From contig NZ_KI911318.1 of the NCBI RefSeq assembly GCF_000513855.1, forward strand, positions 452,087-516,086: DNA of 64,000 bases. Direction: 5' to 3'. This stretch comes from Desulfurococcus amylolyticus Z-533 (GTDB taxonomy: Archaea > Thermoproteota > Thermoprotei_A > Sulfolobales > Desulfurococcaceae). The notes beneath the pieces are model-generated. The model did no database searches, was not told where the DNA came from, and saw nothing but the letters and a program-made list of their open reading frames with translations. How positions within the stretch are numbered: position 1 is the first letter of the stretch; every line of letters begins with the position of its first letter. Positions 8,123 through 17,725 of the stretch are shown here, in pieces. The translations under genes and the position numbers were made by a program.

Positions 8123-11071
8123 TTGAGTAAATATATTCCATTACTATTATTAACAATAGTATTAGTCTCAATACTAGTTATACCCACACAAATAACATCA
8201 GCCCAAGCTACGCAGCCAGGCCCTGCGTCAGATAAAATAGTGGTCACGAGGAAAACCATTGAGGAAGTACCAGACGCCATATCCAGTGGTAAAATAGATG
8301 GATATCTCTACAGCTTAAGGCCAGCACAGGCTGCCCAGTTACAAGGTGTATCCGGTGTAACTCTGTACTCGGCTCCAGCAGGCCTAATAGAGTTAACATT
8401 GAATCCTGCCCCAGTGGCTGTTTTCACTTTGGAGGGAGCTCTTTCAATAAGTGAGGCTGCCTCTAAGCTAGGTATTCCGGCAGCCGCGATAACTAACCTG
8501 TATACTCAGGGAGATAAAACAGTTGTAGAGGTTGGAGCATACCCCGGCAAAGGCGTTAACCCATTCGCATTTAAAGAGATCAGGTTCGCCATGAACTACT
8601 TAATAGATAGGGTCACCGTGGCTAGCACGATAATGAAGGGATTCGCTGTCCCCATGTACACATTCCTGAGTCAGTATGACCCAGATTATGCTACAATAGC
8701 GGATATTATTGCCAAATACGAGTTCACTTATAACCCATCATATGTCGACCAAGTAGTCACGAATGTGTTAACCAAGGTAGGTGCTGTGAAGATCGGTGGA
8801 AAATGGACTTACGAGGGTCAACCCATAACAATAAAATTCATTATTAGGCAGGAGGATGAGAGGAGAGACATAGGTTACACATTCTCATCGGAGCTCAAGA
8901 AGCTGGGCTTTGAGGTCAACGAGATGGAGATGCCATTCGCTCAGGCAATAGACATAATCTATGGCACCGACCCAATTGAATTCCAATGGCAAATATACAC
9001 TGCTGGATGGGGTAAGGGCGGTATAGACCGCTATGATTATGGATCAATCTCACAGTTCTGTGCCCCATGGTATGGCTACATGCCTGGGTGGGGTGAAGCA
9101 GGATACTGGAACTATAAGAATGATATAGTTGATGAACTCACTTTGAGAATATACCAGGCCAATTACACTAACAAGGAGGAGAGGAACGAGCTGTACAGGA
9201 AGGCAGCCGAGCTATGCATACAGGACTCTGTTAGAATATGGGTTGTAACCAGGTTAGATACCTGGCCTATGAGAAGCGAGGTTAAAGGGATCACGCTGGA
9301 TCTTGGTGCTGGTTTAAGAGGCATATGGAACCTGCGTGAAATGTATGTCGAGGGGCGCAATACATTAAACCTGGCTCACTTATGGGTATGGACATCCTCG
9401 AGTGCATGGAATATCTGGGGTGGATTCTCCGATGTATACAGTGTCGACTTTGAGAGGGCCACCTACGATCCCTCGGTATGGAATCACCCATTCAACGGTG
9501 GGCCACTGGCGTTTAGGGCGCCTTACGTGGTAGTTACAGCTGGGCCCTCAGGCAAGTTGAATGTGTCTTCTAATGCTGTGATATGGGATGCATCAAAGAA
9601 GCAATGGGTACCCGTACCCAATGGTACGCAAGCAACAAGCAAGGTGATCTTCGACTTCAGTAAGCTAATAGGTGCTAAATTCCATAATGGGATAACCATA
9701 AGCTGGGCCGATGTAATAGGTTTCCTGGCATACATGTTCGACATTGTGTATGACCCAACATACAGTAGCCTAGAGACCAGGATATCCTCATCTTCGAAGC
9801 CTTGGGCAAACACGATAAAAGGATTCGAGTTCGACTTCAACAATAAGAGGGTTACTGTGTACGTTGACTACTGGCACTTCGATGAAAACTATATTGCATC
9901 ATGGGCCTCCTTCAGCCCTGTAAATCCGGTTGAAATACACGCTGTAACCTTTGAGCTAGCTCTTGACAGGAGGAACGAAACAAATTACGTACTATACCAG
10001 AAGAAGAATTATGAATGGTTCAGCCTGGTATGGCCTAACCACGTTGCAAAAGTAAAGGCAACGCTGCAGTCATACAAGAACAACCAGGCTGTGTTAAACA
10101 AGGTGAACAAGTATGCTATGGGCACACTCAATATGAACGAGTGGAATGCTAGAATAGACGCTGACTTAAACTGGATCAACACCTATAATCTTGCATGGAT
10201 AAGCTATGGTCCATTCATGCTGACAAAGTTAGATACACAGAACCAGGTATTAGAGCTCACGGCGTTCAGGGATCCAACATACCCGTTTAAGAAGGGAGAC
10301 TGGTATTTTGGACAACCAGTCGCTACTTCAATAGTATCAGTATCAATAGAGTCTCCAATACAGGGTAAGATACTGCCAGGTCAAACAGCTAACATTACTG
10401 TGAAACTATCCGGTATCCCACCATTCTCACTGAAATACATGATCAGGGATCCCAGAGGAATAATAATAACTAGTGGAGATGGATTAAAGGTAAGTGAAGA
10501 TACGTTCAGGGTTGTACTTGACTCAAACTTCACTAAGACACTGGCATATGGAAGCACATACACAGTAATACTCGTTGGTTTATCAGAGGAGGTAGCCATA
10601 CCCGGGATAACACGTCAGGTCGTGAATACAGCAACGCTCTCCGAGGCTCTCTCAACGCAGTCTATAAGTGATGTATTGGCTAATGTAAAGGCGTCAGCGT
10701 TAGAACAAGTGAATATCATATTATCACAGCTGAAACAAGAGAGGGCCGTGGATCTTGAATCACTAAGAGACCAGTTGGCAACCGCCATCAGCGGTGTTAC
10801 CGGGGTATTGATAGACCAGTACGTCTCGTTAATTGGCACAGCAATGGACAACATGAATAGGTTATCGCAGACCACGGCTTCGACAATAACTTCACAGGTT
10901 TCCTCACAAATACAGCAGATTAGATCGGATGTTACAGCTCTAAGCGAGAAACTTAATGATACACAGGCCACCGTGAGTAGCTTACAGACATACATAGTGG
11001 TTAACATAGTGTTAACACTGGTTGCAATAGTCTTATCAATCATAGCCCTGGTAAGAAAACCTAAGGCTTAG
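8123..11071 (+). CDS. Peptide/solute ABC transporter substrate-binding protein (SBP family 5), membrane anchored
   Basis: Extracytoplasmic capture subunit of an Opp/Dpp-type importer, 982 residues. TTG 8123 is chosen for its SD GGTGAG 5 nt upstream and because a secretion signal follows at once (hydrophobic core at residues 5-25, SAQA cleavage region). A long family-5 binding domain occupies about residues 35-730. A beta-rich segment (about 745-835) resembles an Ig-like spacer, then comes a Gln/Ser/Leu-rich coiled coil (about 850-950) and a C-terminal helix ending RKPKA. The protein therefore appears displayed on a coiled-coil stalk anchored at its C-terminus, a layout known for archaeal binding proteins. 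The two permeases follow. Confidence 0.88.
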   Translation: MSKYIPLLLLTIVLVSILVIPTQITSAQATQPGPASDKIVVTRKTIEEVPDAISSGKIDGYLYSLRPAQAAQLQGVSGVTLYSAPAGLIELTLNPAPVAVFTLEGALSISEAASKLGIPAAAITNLYTQGDKTVVEVGAYPGKGVNPFAFKEIRFAMNYLIDRVTVASTIMKGFAVPMYTFLSQYDPDYATIADIIAKYEFTYNPSYVDQVVTNVLTKVGAVKIGGKWTYEGQPITIKFIIRQEDERRDIGYTFSSELKKLGFEVNEMEMPFAQAIDIIYGTDPIEFQWQIYTAGWGKGGIDRYDYGSISQFCAPWYGYMPGWGEAGYWNYKNDIVDELTLRIYQANYTNKEERNELYRKAAELCIQDSVRIWVVTRLDTWPMRSEVKGITLDLGAGLRGIWNLREMYVEGRNTLNLAHLWVWTSSSAWNIWGGFSDVYSVDFERATYDPSVWNHPFNGGPLAFRAPYVVVTAGPSGKLNVSSNAVIWDASKKQWVPVPNGTQATSKVIFDFSKLIGAKFHNGITISWADVIGFLAYMFDIVYDPTYSSLETRISSSSKPWANTIKGFEFDFNNKRVTVYVDYWHFDENYIASWASFSPVNPVEIHAVTFELALDRRNETNYVLYQKKNYEWFSLVWPNHVAKVKATLQSYKNNQAVLNKVNKYAMGTLNMNEWNARIDADLNWINTYNLAWISYGPFMLTKLDTQNQVLELTAFRDPTYPFKKGDWYFGQPVATSIVSVSIESPIQGKILPGQTANITVKLSGIPPFSLKYMIRDPRGIIITSGDGLKVSEDTFRVVLDSNFTKTLAYGSTYTVILVGLSEEVAIPGITRQVVNTATLSEALSTQSISDVLANVKASALEQVNIILSQLKQERAVDLESLRDQLATAISGVTGVLIDQYVSLIGTAMDNMNRLSQTTASTITSQVSSQIQQIRSDVTALSEKLNDTQATVSSLQTYIVVNIVLTLVAIVLSIIALVRKPKA

Positions 11072-11105
11072 TTTTTTCACCCCCTTCCACCCTTATTCAA
11101 TTTTT
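11072..11105 (+). terminator. T-rich termination region after the binding-protein gene
   Basis: TTTTTTC directly follows the stop codon and a second T5 run follows about 20 nt later, typical of archaeal T-stretch termination without a strong hairpin. Confidence 0.45.
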
Positions 11106-11242
11106 ATAGCCGGCTTTGATTAATACGGCCCCTGGTATCGCTCCTAGCATTGCTTTTCCGATTCCTAGCTGGCTTCAGTAATAGAGATAATATAATGGCA
11201 TAGAACCACATGACTGGTGAGATATGTTTGGTATGTAATGTA

Positions 11243-11250
11243 TTTATAAG
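11243..11250 (+). promoter_or_regulatory. TATA box for the permease genes
   Basis: TTTATAAG at 11243-11250 lies about 40 nt before ATG 11284, so the DppB-like gene can be transcribed separately from the binding-protein gene. Such separation allows a lower level of permease than of binding protein. Confidence 0.55.
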
Positions 11251-11283
11251 CCTCTGGGATTTATCAGGATTAATGGTGGTTGA

Positions 11284-12390
11284 ATGCCGGGAGCCGGCTA
11301 CTATATAGCTAGGCGTGGAGTTGTTTTACTGGTTTCCTATGTTGCGATAATTATAATAATAGCTGCTATACTGGAGCTATCAGGTTATGCAACCCAGATA
11401 TACCAGGCAGTAATCAATGAACTTGTGAGGGCAGATGTAGATGCATTGGTGAAAGCACGTCAGGGCCAAGTAGATCCAGCATACATCCAAGAGTATCGTC
11501 AAAACAGAACCATAGAGTATATGAAGCAGTATGGGCTGATAGATGAAAATGGTAATCCGGTCCCTTCATACGTGAGAATGTGGAAGCTCGCATTTAATGC
11601 TTTAACATTTAACTTCGGTAAGACAAAAGAGGATCTCGTTGCAATGGTTGTTCCCACTATGCCCCCTGCAAGCATCACTTACATAATATCGGTAGTTCTA
11701 CCTAGGACAATAATAGTTGTCACTGTTGGCGAATTAATAGTAATCGCAATAGCGTTACTGGTTGGTCCTAGAATAGCATATAGACACGGTACCTTCTTGG
11801 ATAGGGTAGTGGTGGCTTACGCAGCTCTTACTAGTGCTATACCACTATGGTGGCTTGCAATGTTGTTTATAAGGGTGTTCGGATACCAGCTTGGATGGTT
11901 CCCTACGAGTCTAAGAGGAGTTACCACACCGCTTAACAACTTCTGGTCTAACCCTGCTCAGAACTTTGTAACTATACTATGGTATATAACGCCGCCGCTT
12001 ACAGTATTCACGGTTATCTCGCTTGGTGGATGGCTATATGGTATTAGGGCAATGGTTTTAAGGATAGTTAGGGAAGACTACGTAATGGTAGCGAAAGCAA
12101 AGGGGTTGCCCGAGAGAGATATTACAAGGAAATACGTGATGAGGCCCTCACTAGCACCAATATTGACTAATGTGATACTAGCGTTGGCCGGTACCCTTGG
12201 CGGTATGATTATCACCGAATCCGTATTCGACTGGCCTGGAATGGGAACACTATATTATGCAGCGATAACAACTGGCGATGCTGAAACTATTGTAGCATTA
12301 TTCGTAATATATGTAGGAGTCTACTTGATAGCAAGGTTTATACTTGAAATATTATACGTATTAGTAGATCCCAGGGTTCGTGTGAGGTAG
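11284..12390 (+). CDS. DppB-type peptide ABC transporter permease
   Basis: 368-residue membrane subunit. An N-terminal helix (about residues 9-30) is followed by a 100-residue external segment, then a five-helix BPD_transp_1 core from about residue 130. The coupling loop reads LRIVREDYVMVAKAKGLPER, close to the DppB consensus, and GMGTLYYAAI and LVDPRVR near the end are also typical. The start ATG 11284 has GGTGG just upstream. The DppC-like gene begins 12 bp after the stop, with its own GGTGAG SD. Substrate class (peptides versus sugars, since archaeal family-5 systems carry both) remains open. Confidence 0.9.
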   Translation: MPGAGYYIARRGVVLLVSYVAIIIIIAAILELSGYATQIYQAVINELVRADVDALVKARQGQVDPAYIQEYRQNRTIEYMKQYGLIDENGNPVPSYVRMWKLAFNALTFNFGKTKEDLVAMVVPTMPPASITYIISVVLPRTIIVVTVGELIVIAIALLVGPRIAYRHGTFLDRVVVAYAALTSAIPLWWLAMLFIRVFGYQLGWFPTSLRGVTTPLNNFWSNPAQNFVTILWYITPPLTVFTVISLGGWLYGIRAMVLRIVREDYVMVAKAKGLPERDITRKYVMRPSLAPILTNVILALAGTLGGMIITESVFDWPGMGTLYYAAITTGDAETIVALFVIYVGVYLIARFILEILYVLVDPRVRVR

Positions 12391-12402
12391 GGTGAGATCA
12401 CG

Positions 12403-14334
12403 ATGGCGGCCACAAGGGAGTTGACATTTAAAGACAAATTAGTTCTCAGAGTAGTGAATCCCTTAAAGGGTGTTCTAAAGGAAATATGGGGTATGACAAC
12501 AGGTAAGATAGCATTATTACTATTATCAATCCTAATAGCTGTCTCTGTGTCAGCTGCATTAACAATGCCTCCTGGCTTCCTGGACTCATGGCAGAGCGCA
12601 TCATTCTGGGAGGATAACCCTGTCATAGTACCACCAGAATGGGTGAAATACTTTGGTGCAAAAGTAGCCCCAAGCATAGTTGAGGAGAAATCGAAGCCCG
12701 ATGTCACGCCTCAATGGGATCCATCAACAGGCATACTTACATTAACATATAGGTTTGAATATACTTTAACCGACCCAGTATTTCCACAGGACTATTATTT
12801 CGCAGTCTACGGTATAAAATCCTATGATAACATTACCCCGATAATAACTATAAGTGTTGAGCGCCCGGACGGTATTACAAGTGTTTTATGGCAGGAGAAC
12901 ATATTTATAAATAACACTAACGCTGATGTTACATCAATTTACAAGACAGACCCGAAGAAAATAAAGATGGATGATCTTGTATCGGAAATATTTGTGAAAT
13001 ATAATATCACAGTACCTCCCAATATAATCGGAGAAAACTACATGATACAGGCAATATCAAGCTCGTTGCTACGTGATAGAGTAGTTTCAAAGATATCGCA
13101 GCCTTCAACAGCTCTCTCGATCTTCCAGAAACCAGTTAACGTGGAGAACTGGGTAACCGTGTTGAGAAGTGAACAAAGACCAGTACTTGAGGAAATAAAC
13201 AACTTGCTAAAGAACATCCAAGGCTCCATCAGTAACGATCCAGCCAACATATTACCGCTCATCAATAACGCCATATCTAATGTTACATTCCTTATAAACA
13301 ACCTGGATAAAATAACATTCAGTGATCTCTATGAGACACTTCAAAACGTTTCAACGCTCCTAAATAACGCATATAAGTTAGCTATGAGTGAAAACTACCC
13401 CTCGGTAGTTGTAACTAATATAAATGATGCGAAGAGCAGAATAGACAAATATCTTGACTCACTAAAGGTCACTGTTTCATTCATTGGTATAAGCCCTGAG
13501 TTCGAGATATTAACGGGAGCATATAGGTTCGAAGTAAATATTACTTATCCAGGTGTCAGAACATATCCGTCTAACCCGCAGTCGCTAATAAGCTGTGTGA
13601 AATTCGCTGTGAAAGGCTCAGTAAAGGGAACACTTGGCACTATAAATAATGGTGCTGACTTAGCCACGCTACTATACTATGGTTTCCCAATAGCCTTACT
13701 AATAGGATTAATAGCATCGGTATCTTCAACGCTCATAGGCGTTATAGCTGGTATTATAAGTGGATACTATGGTGGATGGATTGATGAGGTTATCCAGAGA
13801 ATAATAGATATATTGAATAACATACCATTCCTCCCATTAATGATAATTATTGGTACAGCCGCAATGAAAGTGCTTCCACCCGGCACACAGAAATCCTTCT
13901 ACATAATAATGCTATATGTTGCAATACTGATAATATTCAGCTGGGCTGGTCTAGCAATAGTTGTACGCTCAATGACGCTCAGCATAAAGGAGGAACCATA
14001 TATCGAGGCTGCCAAGGCTATGGGTGCATCTAATACGCGTATAATATTCTACCATATATTTCCCCAGGTAATGATGTATGCTGTTGCAACCCTAGTATAT
14101 AATGTCCCAAGCGCGATACTAACGGAAGCCGGGCTGAGTGTACTAGGACTCAGGCATGGATGGCCTACATGGGGTGCTGTGCTAGCCGAGGCGAGGGCGG
14201 CTGGACCAGTTGGATATGCTGCATGGTGGTGGATACTGCCGCCCGGACTATTACTCTCTCTGACATCACTAACATTCGTGCTACTCGGGTTAGCAGTTGA
14301 AAAAATAGTTGAGCCACGCTTAAGGACTCTATAG
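12403..14334 (+). CDS. DppC-type peptide ABC transporter permease with ~330-residue inserted domain
   Basis: 643 residues, about twice the usual 300 for this family. Helix 1 lies at about residues 30-52, then a 330-residue extracytoplasmic insert (about 55-415) rich in beta strands and NXS/T sites, then the normal permease core from about 420 with coupling loop EEPYIEAAKAMGASNTRIIF. It ends with the typical LRHGWPTWGAVL and VDP-like tail (VEPRLRTL). The insert lies where the first external loop would be and probably meets the anchored binding protein. ATG 12403 follows GGTGAG. The operon partners are the upstream DppB-like gene and, 1.3 kb on, the two ATPases. Confidence 0.88.
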   Translation: MAATRELTFKDKLVLRVVNPLKGVLKEIWGMTTGKIALLLLSILIAVSVSAALTMPPGFLDSWQSASFWEDNPVIVPPEWVKYFGAKVAPSIVEEKSKPDVTPQWDPSTGILTLTYRFEYTLTDPVFPQDYYFAVYGIKSYDNITPIITISVERPDGITSVLWQENIFINNTNADVTSIYKTDPKKIKMDDLVSEIFVKYNITVPPNIIGENYMIQAISSSLLRDRVVSKISQPSTALSIFQKPVNVENWVTVLRSEQRPVLEEINNLLKNIQGSISNDPANILPLINNAISNVTFLINNLDKITFSDLYETLQNVSTLLNNAYKLAMSENYPSVVVTNINDAKSRIDKYLDSLKVTVSFIGISPEFEILTGAYRFEVNITYPGVRTYPSNPQSLISCVKFAVKGSVKGTLGTINNGADLATLLYYGFPIALLIGLIASVSSTLIGVIAGIISGYYGGWIDEVIQRIIDILNNIPFLPLMIIIGTAAMKVLPPGTQKSFYIIMLYVAILIIFSWAGLAIVVRSMTLSIKEEPYIEAAKAMGASNTRIIFYHIFPQVMMYAVATLVYNVPSAILTEAGLSVLGLRHGWPTWGAVLAEARAAGPVGYAAWWWILPPGLLLSLTSLTFVLLGLAVEKIVEPRLRTL

Positions 14335-14352
14335 TTACATTGTTTTTTAATC
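14335..14352 (+). terminator. T-run after permease gene
   Basis: TTGTTTTTTAAT follows the stop codon within 10 nt; the next gene is on the opposite strand, so termination is expected here. Confidence 0.45.
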
Positions 14353-14455
14353 CCCCTCCCGCCATATATGTAAGGATTAATCTACATCCTGGTTGAAGAG
14401 GTTTTGTCACGATCTAAACAGGTATTCTTTTAAAGCCCCTCTTAGCTGGCCTGAA

Positions 14456-15508
14456 TTAGCTTGGTAGAGTATCAAGCATCCTCCCTATTAATAATCCATC
14501 CTGGTCTTCCACTATCTCTACTAGAACCTTTTCTGTAGGCTTCAGGTTTTTTCCTTTAGGTATTATAGTTACAAGATAGTCTTTGCCTCCAATTACACCT
14601 ATATACTCGCCTCTGAATAAGCCTCTACCAGCTACTTCGGCAATTATTTTCCCACCCTTCCTCACTGGTGGCCGGATTCTTCTTGCGTAATACATGCCCC
14701 ATTCACTCATTGACCAATGGAGTCTTATACCTGTCTCCTCCTCTACCTTGCTAAGCCATTTCCAGAACCTATCCCAGGATACTTCCCTTACCCCCCTGGG
14801 TTTTCTCCCCCTCTTATGCCTTATATACTTCTGGATGGTTACAGGTGGCCAGCGTTTGCCAGCACCTATTTTAATTGCCCATTTGATAATGGATACTACG
14901 TCTTCATCATTTAAGCCTGGTAACCATAGCGGTGTTACATGGAGGTCTATATTTGTCTCTCTGACAATGTATTCCGCAAGTTCCATTACTCTCCTGACAT
15001 CATAGTATCTTGTACCATATATTAGATGAGCTTTCTCGTTGTCTACTACATCTATGCTAAGATTTACTCTATCTAAACCCGCCTCATCTAATTTATCTAT
15101 GATATACTTGTTTAAGAGTAATCCATGGGTTTCAATGGCCACACTTGAGACACCTGGCACCTTCTTCAACTCGCTGACTAGCTCGGTGAGCCATGGATAT
15201 GTTAATACATCCCCCATAGAGTCTAGTAGGACTTCTACCCCTTCACCCTTCACACTAGTGGCTTTTCTCACACCATTCACTATAAGTTCGGGGTCCACTA
15301 TATATTCAGCCCAGCGGTTAAGTGAATGTATCCCAGCATCGACACTACAGAAAACACAATTCTGGGGGCATATAGTCGTCGGTCTTGCCTGAAGCACGTT
15401 TGTGCCCCTATCTATTACTCCGAAGGCTATGTACCCATATGCCGGCATAGACCCGGGTACCCTATATATTATCCTATTACCCGGGAACCTCCCAATAACC
15501 TCCAGCAA
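14456..15508 (-). CDS. Radical SAM protein with C-terminal TRAM-like domain (COG2100-like)
   Basis: 350-residue enzyme using a 4Fe-4S cluster bound by CPQNCVFC (near residue 47) to cleave S-adenosylmethionine. The radical-SAM barrel covers about residues 35-260, with LLDSMGDVL and ETHGLLLN segments. The last 65 residues form a beta-rich part (RGLFRGEYIGVIGGKDYLV) that resembles a TRAM domain, hinting at RNA binding. The start is TTG 15508 preceded by GGGGTTAAAGGGG. It lies inside the peptide-transporter locus on the other strand and appears unrelated to it. The reaction is unknown; the family link to COG2100 is from memory. Confidence 0.75.
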   Translation of the reverse strand: MLEVIGRFPGNRIIYRVPGSMPAYGYIAFGVIDRGTNVLQARPTTICPQNCVFCSVDAGIHSLNRWAEYIVDPELIVNGVRKATSVKGEGVEVLLDSMGDVLTYPWLTELVSELKKVPGVSSVAIETHGLLLNKYIIDKLDEAGLDRVNLSIDVVDNEKAHLIYGTRYYDVRRVMELAEYIVRETNIDLHVTPLWLPGLNDEDVVSIIKWAIKIGAGKRWPPVTIQKYIRHKRGRKPRGVREVSWDRFWKWLSKVEEETGIRLHWSMSEWGMYYARRIRPPVRKGGKIIAEVAGRGLFRGEYIGVIGGKDYLVTIIPKGKNLKPTEKVLVEIVEDQDGLLIGRMLDTLPS

Positions 15509-15537
15509 CCCCTTTAACCCCAGTTATACTCCCTCTA

Positions 15538-15549
15538 AAATATTTAAAC
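15538..15549 (+). promoter_or_regulatory. TATA box for the oligopeptide transporter ATPase genes
   Basis: AATATTTAAACC at 15538-15549 is about 50 nt upstream of TTG 15596, fitting a start site near 15570 and a short leader with GGCGGGTG as SD. Confidence 0.55.
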
Positions 15550-15595
15550 CTACCCTATTATTCACTAATATAGACCAAAGGCGGGTGTTGAATTA

Positions 15596-16561
15596 TTGAG
15601 TGAGCCAATACTTGATGTAAGGAACTTGAAAACATATTTCTATACAGCAAGAGGTATGGTGAGGGCCGTTGACGATGTATCGTTTACATTGAATAAAGGG
15701 GAGAGCCTGGGTATAGCTGGGGAGTCCGGCTGCGGTAAGAGCACGCTTGCATACTCATTGATACGTTTAGTCCCTCCACCAGGTAAGATAACTGGAGGGC
15801 AAATTATTTTCAAGGGAAAAAATGTTTTAGAGATGAGCGAGGAGGAGTTCAGGAGAGAGGTTAGGTGGAAAGGTATTTCAATGGTGTTCCAGGGAGCAAT
15901 GAATGCGTTGAACCCTGTTTACACAGTTGGTGATCAAATAGCTGAGGTACTAATGCTTCACCAGGGCTACTCTAAGAAGGAGGCACTTGAAACAGCTGCT
16001 AAAATGCTTCAAATGGTCGGCATAGATCCGAAGAGGTTGAAGAGCTATCCTCATGAGCTAAGCGGAGGCATGAAGCAGCGTGTGGTAATAGCAATGGCGC
16101 TCGCTCTTAACCCACCAATAGTCATAGCTGATGAGCCTACTACGGCACTCGATGTAGTAGTTCAGGCACAGATCATGAATTTATTGAAGAGGCTGAAGAA
16201 GGAGCTAGGCTTATCAATAATACTTATATCCCACGACCTAAGCTTGATCGCTGAGATAGCCGATAAAATAGCTATAATGTATGGCGGTGAAATAATAGAG
16301 TATGGCCCGAGCGAAGTTATATACAATAGGCCAATGCACCCATACACGATTGGATTACTTGGAAGCATACCTAGGCTACACGGCGAATTAAGGGATCTAA
16401 CCTGGATACCCGGGTTTCCCCCTGACCTAGCTAATCCACCACCCGGATGCAGGTTTATGCCCAGATGCCCCAAGGCATTTAATAAATGCAGTGAGAAACC
16501 CCCGTTGGTCGAGGTTGAGCCAGGCCACTACGTCAAGTGCTGGCTATACGCTAAGGGGTGA
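15596..16561 (+). CDS. DppD-type peptide ABC transporter ATP-binding protein
   Basis: 321-residue ATPase. Walker A is GESGCGKST near residue 42, the signature is LSGGMKQR near 157, and Walker B ends IADEPTTALD near 180. A C-terminal oligopeptide-transporter domain follows with the cysteine-rich GCRFMPRCPKA...C pattern, which binds a 4Fe-4S cluster in DppD homologues. TTG 15596 is chosen because it gives the usual N-terminus (ILDVRNLKTYF). The last 58 bp are identical to the end of the downstream paralogue. It forms the ATPase heterodimer with the next gene, which it precedes by a few bases. Confidence 0.93.
   Translation: MSEPILDVRNLKTYFYTARGMVRAVDDVSFTLNKGESLGIAGESGCGKSTLAYSLIRLVPPPGKITGGQIIFKGKNVLEMSEEEFRREVRWKGISMVFQGAMNALNPVYTVGDQIAEVLMLHQGYSKKEALETAAKMLQMVGIDPKRLKSYPHELSGGMKQRVVIAMALALNPPIVIADEPTTALDVVVQAQIMNLLKRLKKELGLSIILISHDLSLIAEIADKIAIMYGGEIIEYGPSEVIYNRPMHPYTIGLLGSIPRLHGELRDLTWIPGFPPDLANPPPGCRFMPRCPKAFNKCSEKPPLVEVEPGHYVKCWLYAKG
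16497..16554 (+). repeat. 58-bp exact direct repeat, copy 1 (3' end of DppD-type gene)
   Basis: Bases 16497-16554 are identical to 17621-17678, in the same codon frame, encoding the C-terminal PPLVEVEPGHYVKCWLYAK. The paralogous genes are otherwise clearly diverged. Confidence 0.95.
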
Positions 16562-16566
16562 TTGGG

Positions 16567-17685
16567 ATGAGCGAGGAAAGAATATATGAGCCTAAGATAA
16601 CATCTAACACCATATTGTTCGCGAAAAACCTGAGGGTATACTTCCCGGTAAGAAAGAGCTTTCTCGACATACTACGTGGAAGACCCCAGTTATACGTAAA
16701 AGCAGTCGATGGAGTATCCTTTGATATAAGCAAGGGAGAGGTATTCGCATTAGTTGGCGAGTCGGGCTGTGGTAAAACAACCACGGGCAAAACCATATTG
16801 AGGCTTAATAAGCCCACGGAAGGCGAGATAGGTTATCTGCCCTCGAAGGAGATCCTCGAGGAAATGAGATCCTATGGAAGCATCAATAACATCAGCGAAT
16901 ACGGCCATATAAGCCTAGCCTCACTCAATGAACACATGTTACGTCCCCTCAGAAAAGATATCCAGATGATATGGCAGGACCCCTTTGGAAGTCTTAATCC
17001 ACGTAGAACCATATATGAGATCCTTGAAGAGCCCCTTGCAATCCATGGAGTGGGCGTGAGCCGTGAGGACAGATACGATATAGTGGCAAAAGCGCTTGAA
17101 TCGGTTAAACTGACGCCACCAGATGAATACATGGATAGATATCCGCATATGTTGTCTGGTGGGCAAAGACAGCGTGTAGTAATAGCGAGGGCGCTAATAC
17201 TTAATCCCAAGTTCGTAGTGGCTGATGAACCTGTCTCAATGCTTGATGTCTCAATAAGGGCTGAGATACTCCAGTTAATGATGGAGCTTAAGAATAAACT
17301 AGGGCTAACATACCTATTCATTACCCATGACCTAGCTGTTGCAAGATATATATCCAATAGGCTCGCAGTAATGTATCTTGGACAAATAGTTGAAATAGGC
17401 GATGCTAGAAGGGTCATTGAGAATCCATTACATCCCTACACTAGGGCTCTTGTAGAGGCCATACCGGAGCCCGAACCATCGAGAAGGCTTGCCATTAGGG
17501 AGATACCTATTAAGGGTGAAGTCCCTTCACCTATAAATATCCCAGCCGGATGCAGGTTCCATCCAAGATGTGTTGCACTTGATGAGAAACCAGAGTTGAG
17601 AGAATACTGTATGAAGAGGGAACCCCCGTTGGTCGAGGTTGAGCCAGGCCACTACGTCAAGTGCTGGCTATACGCTAAAAAATGA
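16567..17685 (+). CDS. DppF-type peptide ABC transporter ATP-binding protein
   Basis: 372-residue partner ATPase. Walker A is GESGCGKTT, signature LSGGQRQR, Walker B VADEPVSMLD. About 45 extra residues lie between Walker A and the Q-loop (PSKEILEEMRS to LRPLRKDI), as in other archaeal DppF proteins. The cysteine-containing C-terminal domain ends HYVKCWLYAKK. ATG 16567 is preferred to GTG 16558 because GGTGATT sits at SD distance. The 3' end shares 58 identical bases with the upstream gene, a sign of recent gene conversion. Confidence 0.93.
   Translation: MSEERIYEPKITSNTILFAKNLRVYFPVRKSFLDILRGRPQLYVKAVDGVSFDISKGEVFALVGESGCGKTTTGKTILRLNKPTEGEIGYLPSKEILEEMRSYGSINNISEYGHISLASLNEHMLRPLRKDIQMIWQDPFGSLNPRRTIYEILEEPLAIHGVGVSREDRYDIVAKALESVKLTPPDEYMDRYPHMLSGGQRQRVVIARALILNPKFVVADEPVSMLDVSIRAEILQLMMELKNKLGLTYLFITHDLAVARYISNRLAVMYLGQIVEIGDARRVIENPLHPYTRALVEAIPEPEPSRRLAIREIPIKGEVPSPINIPAGCRFHPRCVALDEKPELREYCMKREPPLVEVEPGHYVKCWLYAKK
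17621..17678 (+). repeat. 58-bp exact direct repeat, copy 2 (3' end of DppF-type gene)
   Basis: Second copy of the repeat at 16497-16554. Identity starts and stops abruptly, which fits gene conversion rather than slow shared descent. Confidence 0.95.
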
Positions 17686-17725
17686 TTTTTATCGAGGTAA
17701 TAAAATAGTGTAGAGGGATGCCTTT

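Noticed and set aside
10615-11043. 142-codon antisense frame within the peptide-binding protein gene
   Set aside because: It is the complement of the coiled-coil region, whose regular codon pattern keeps the opposite strand open; no start signals.
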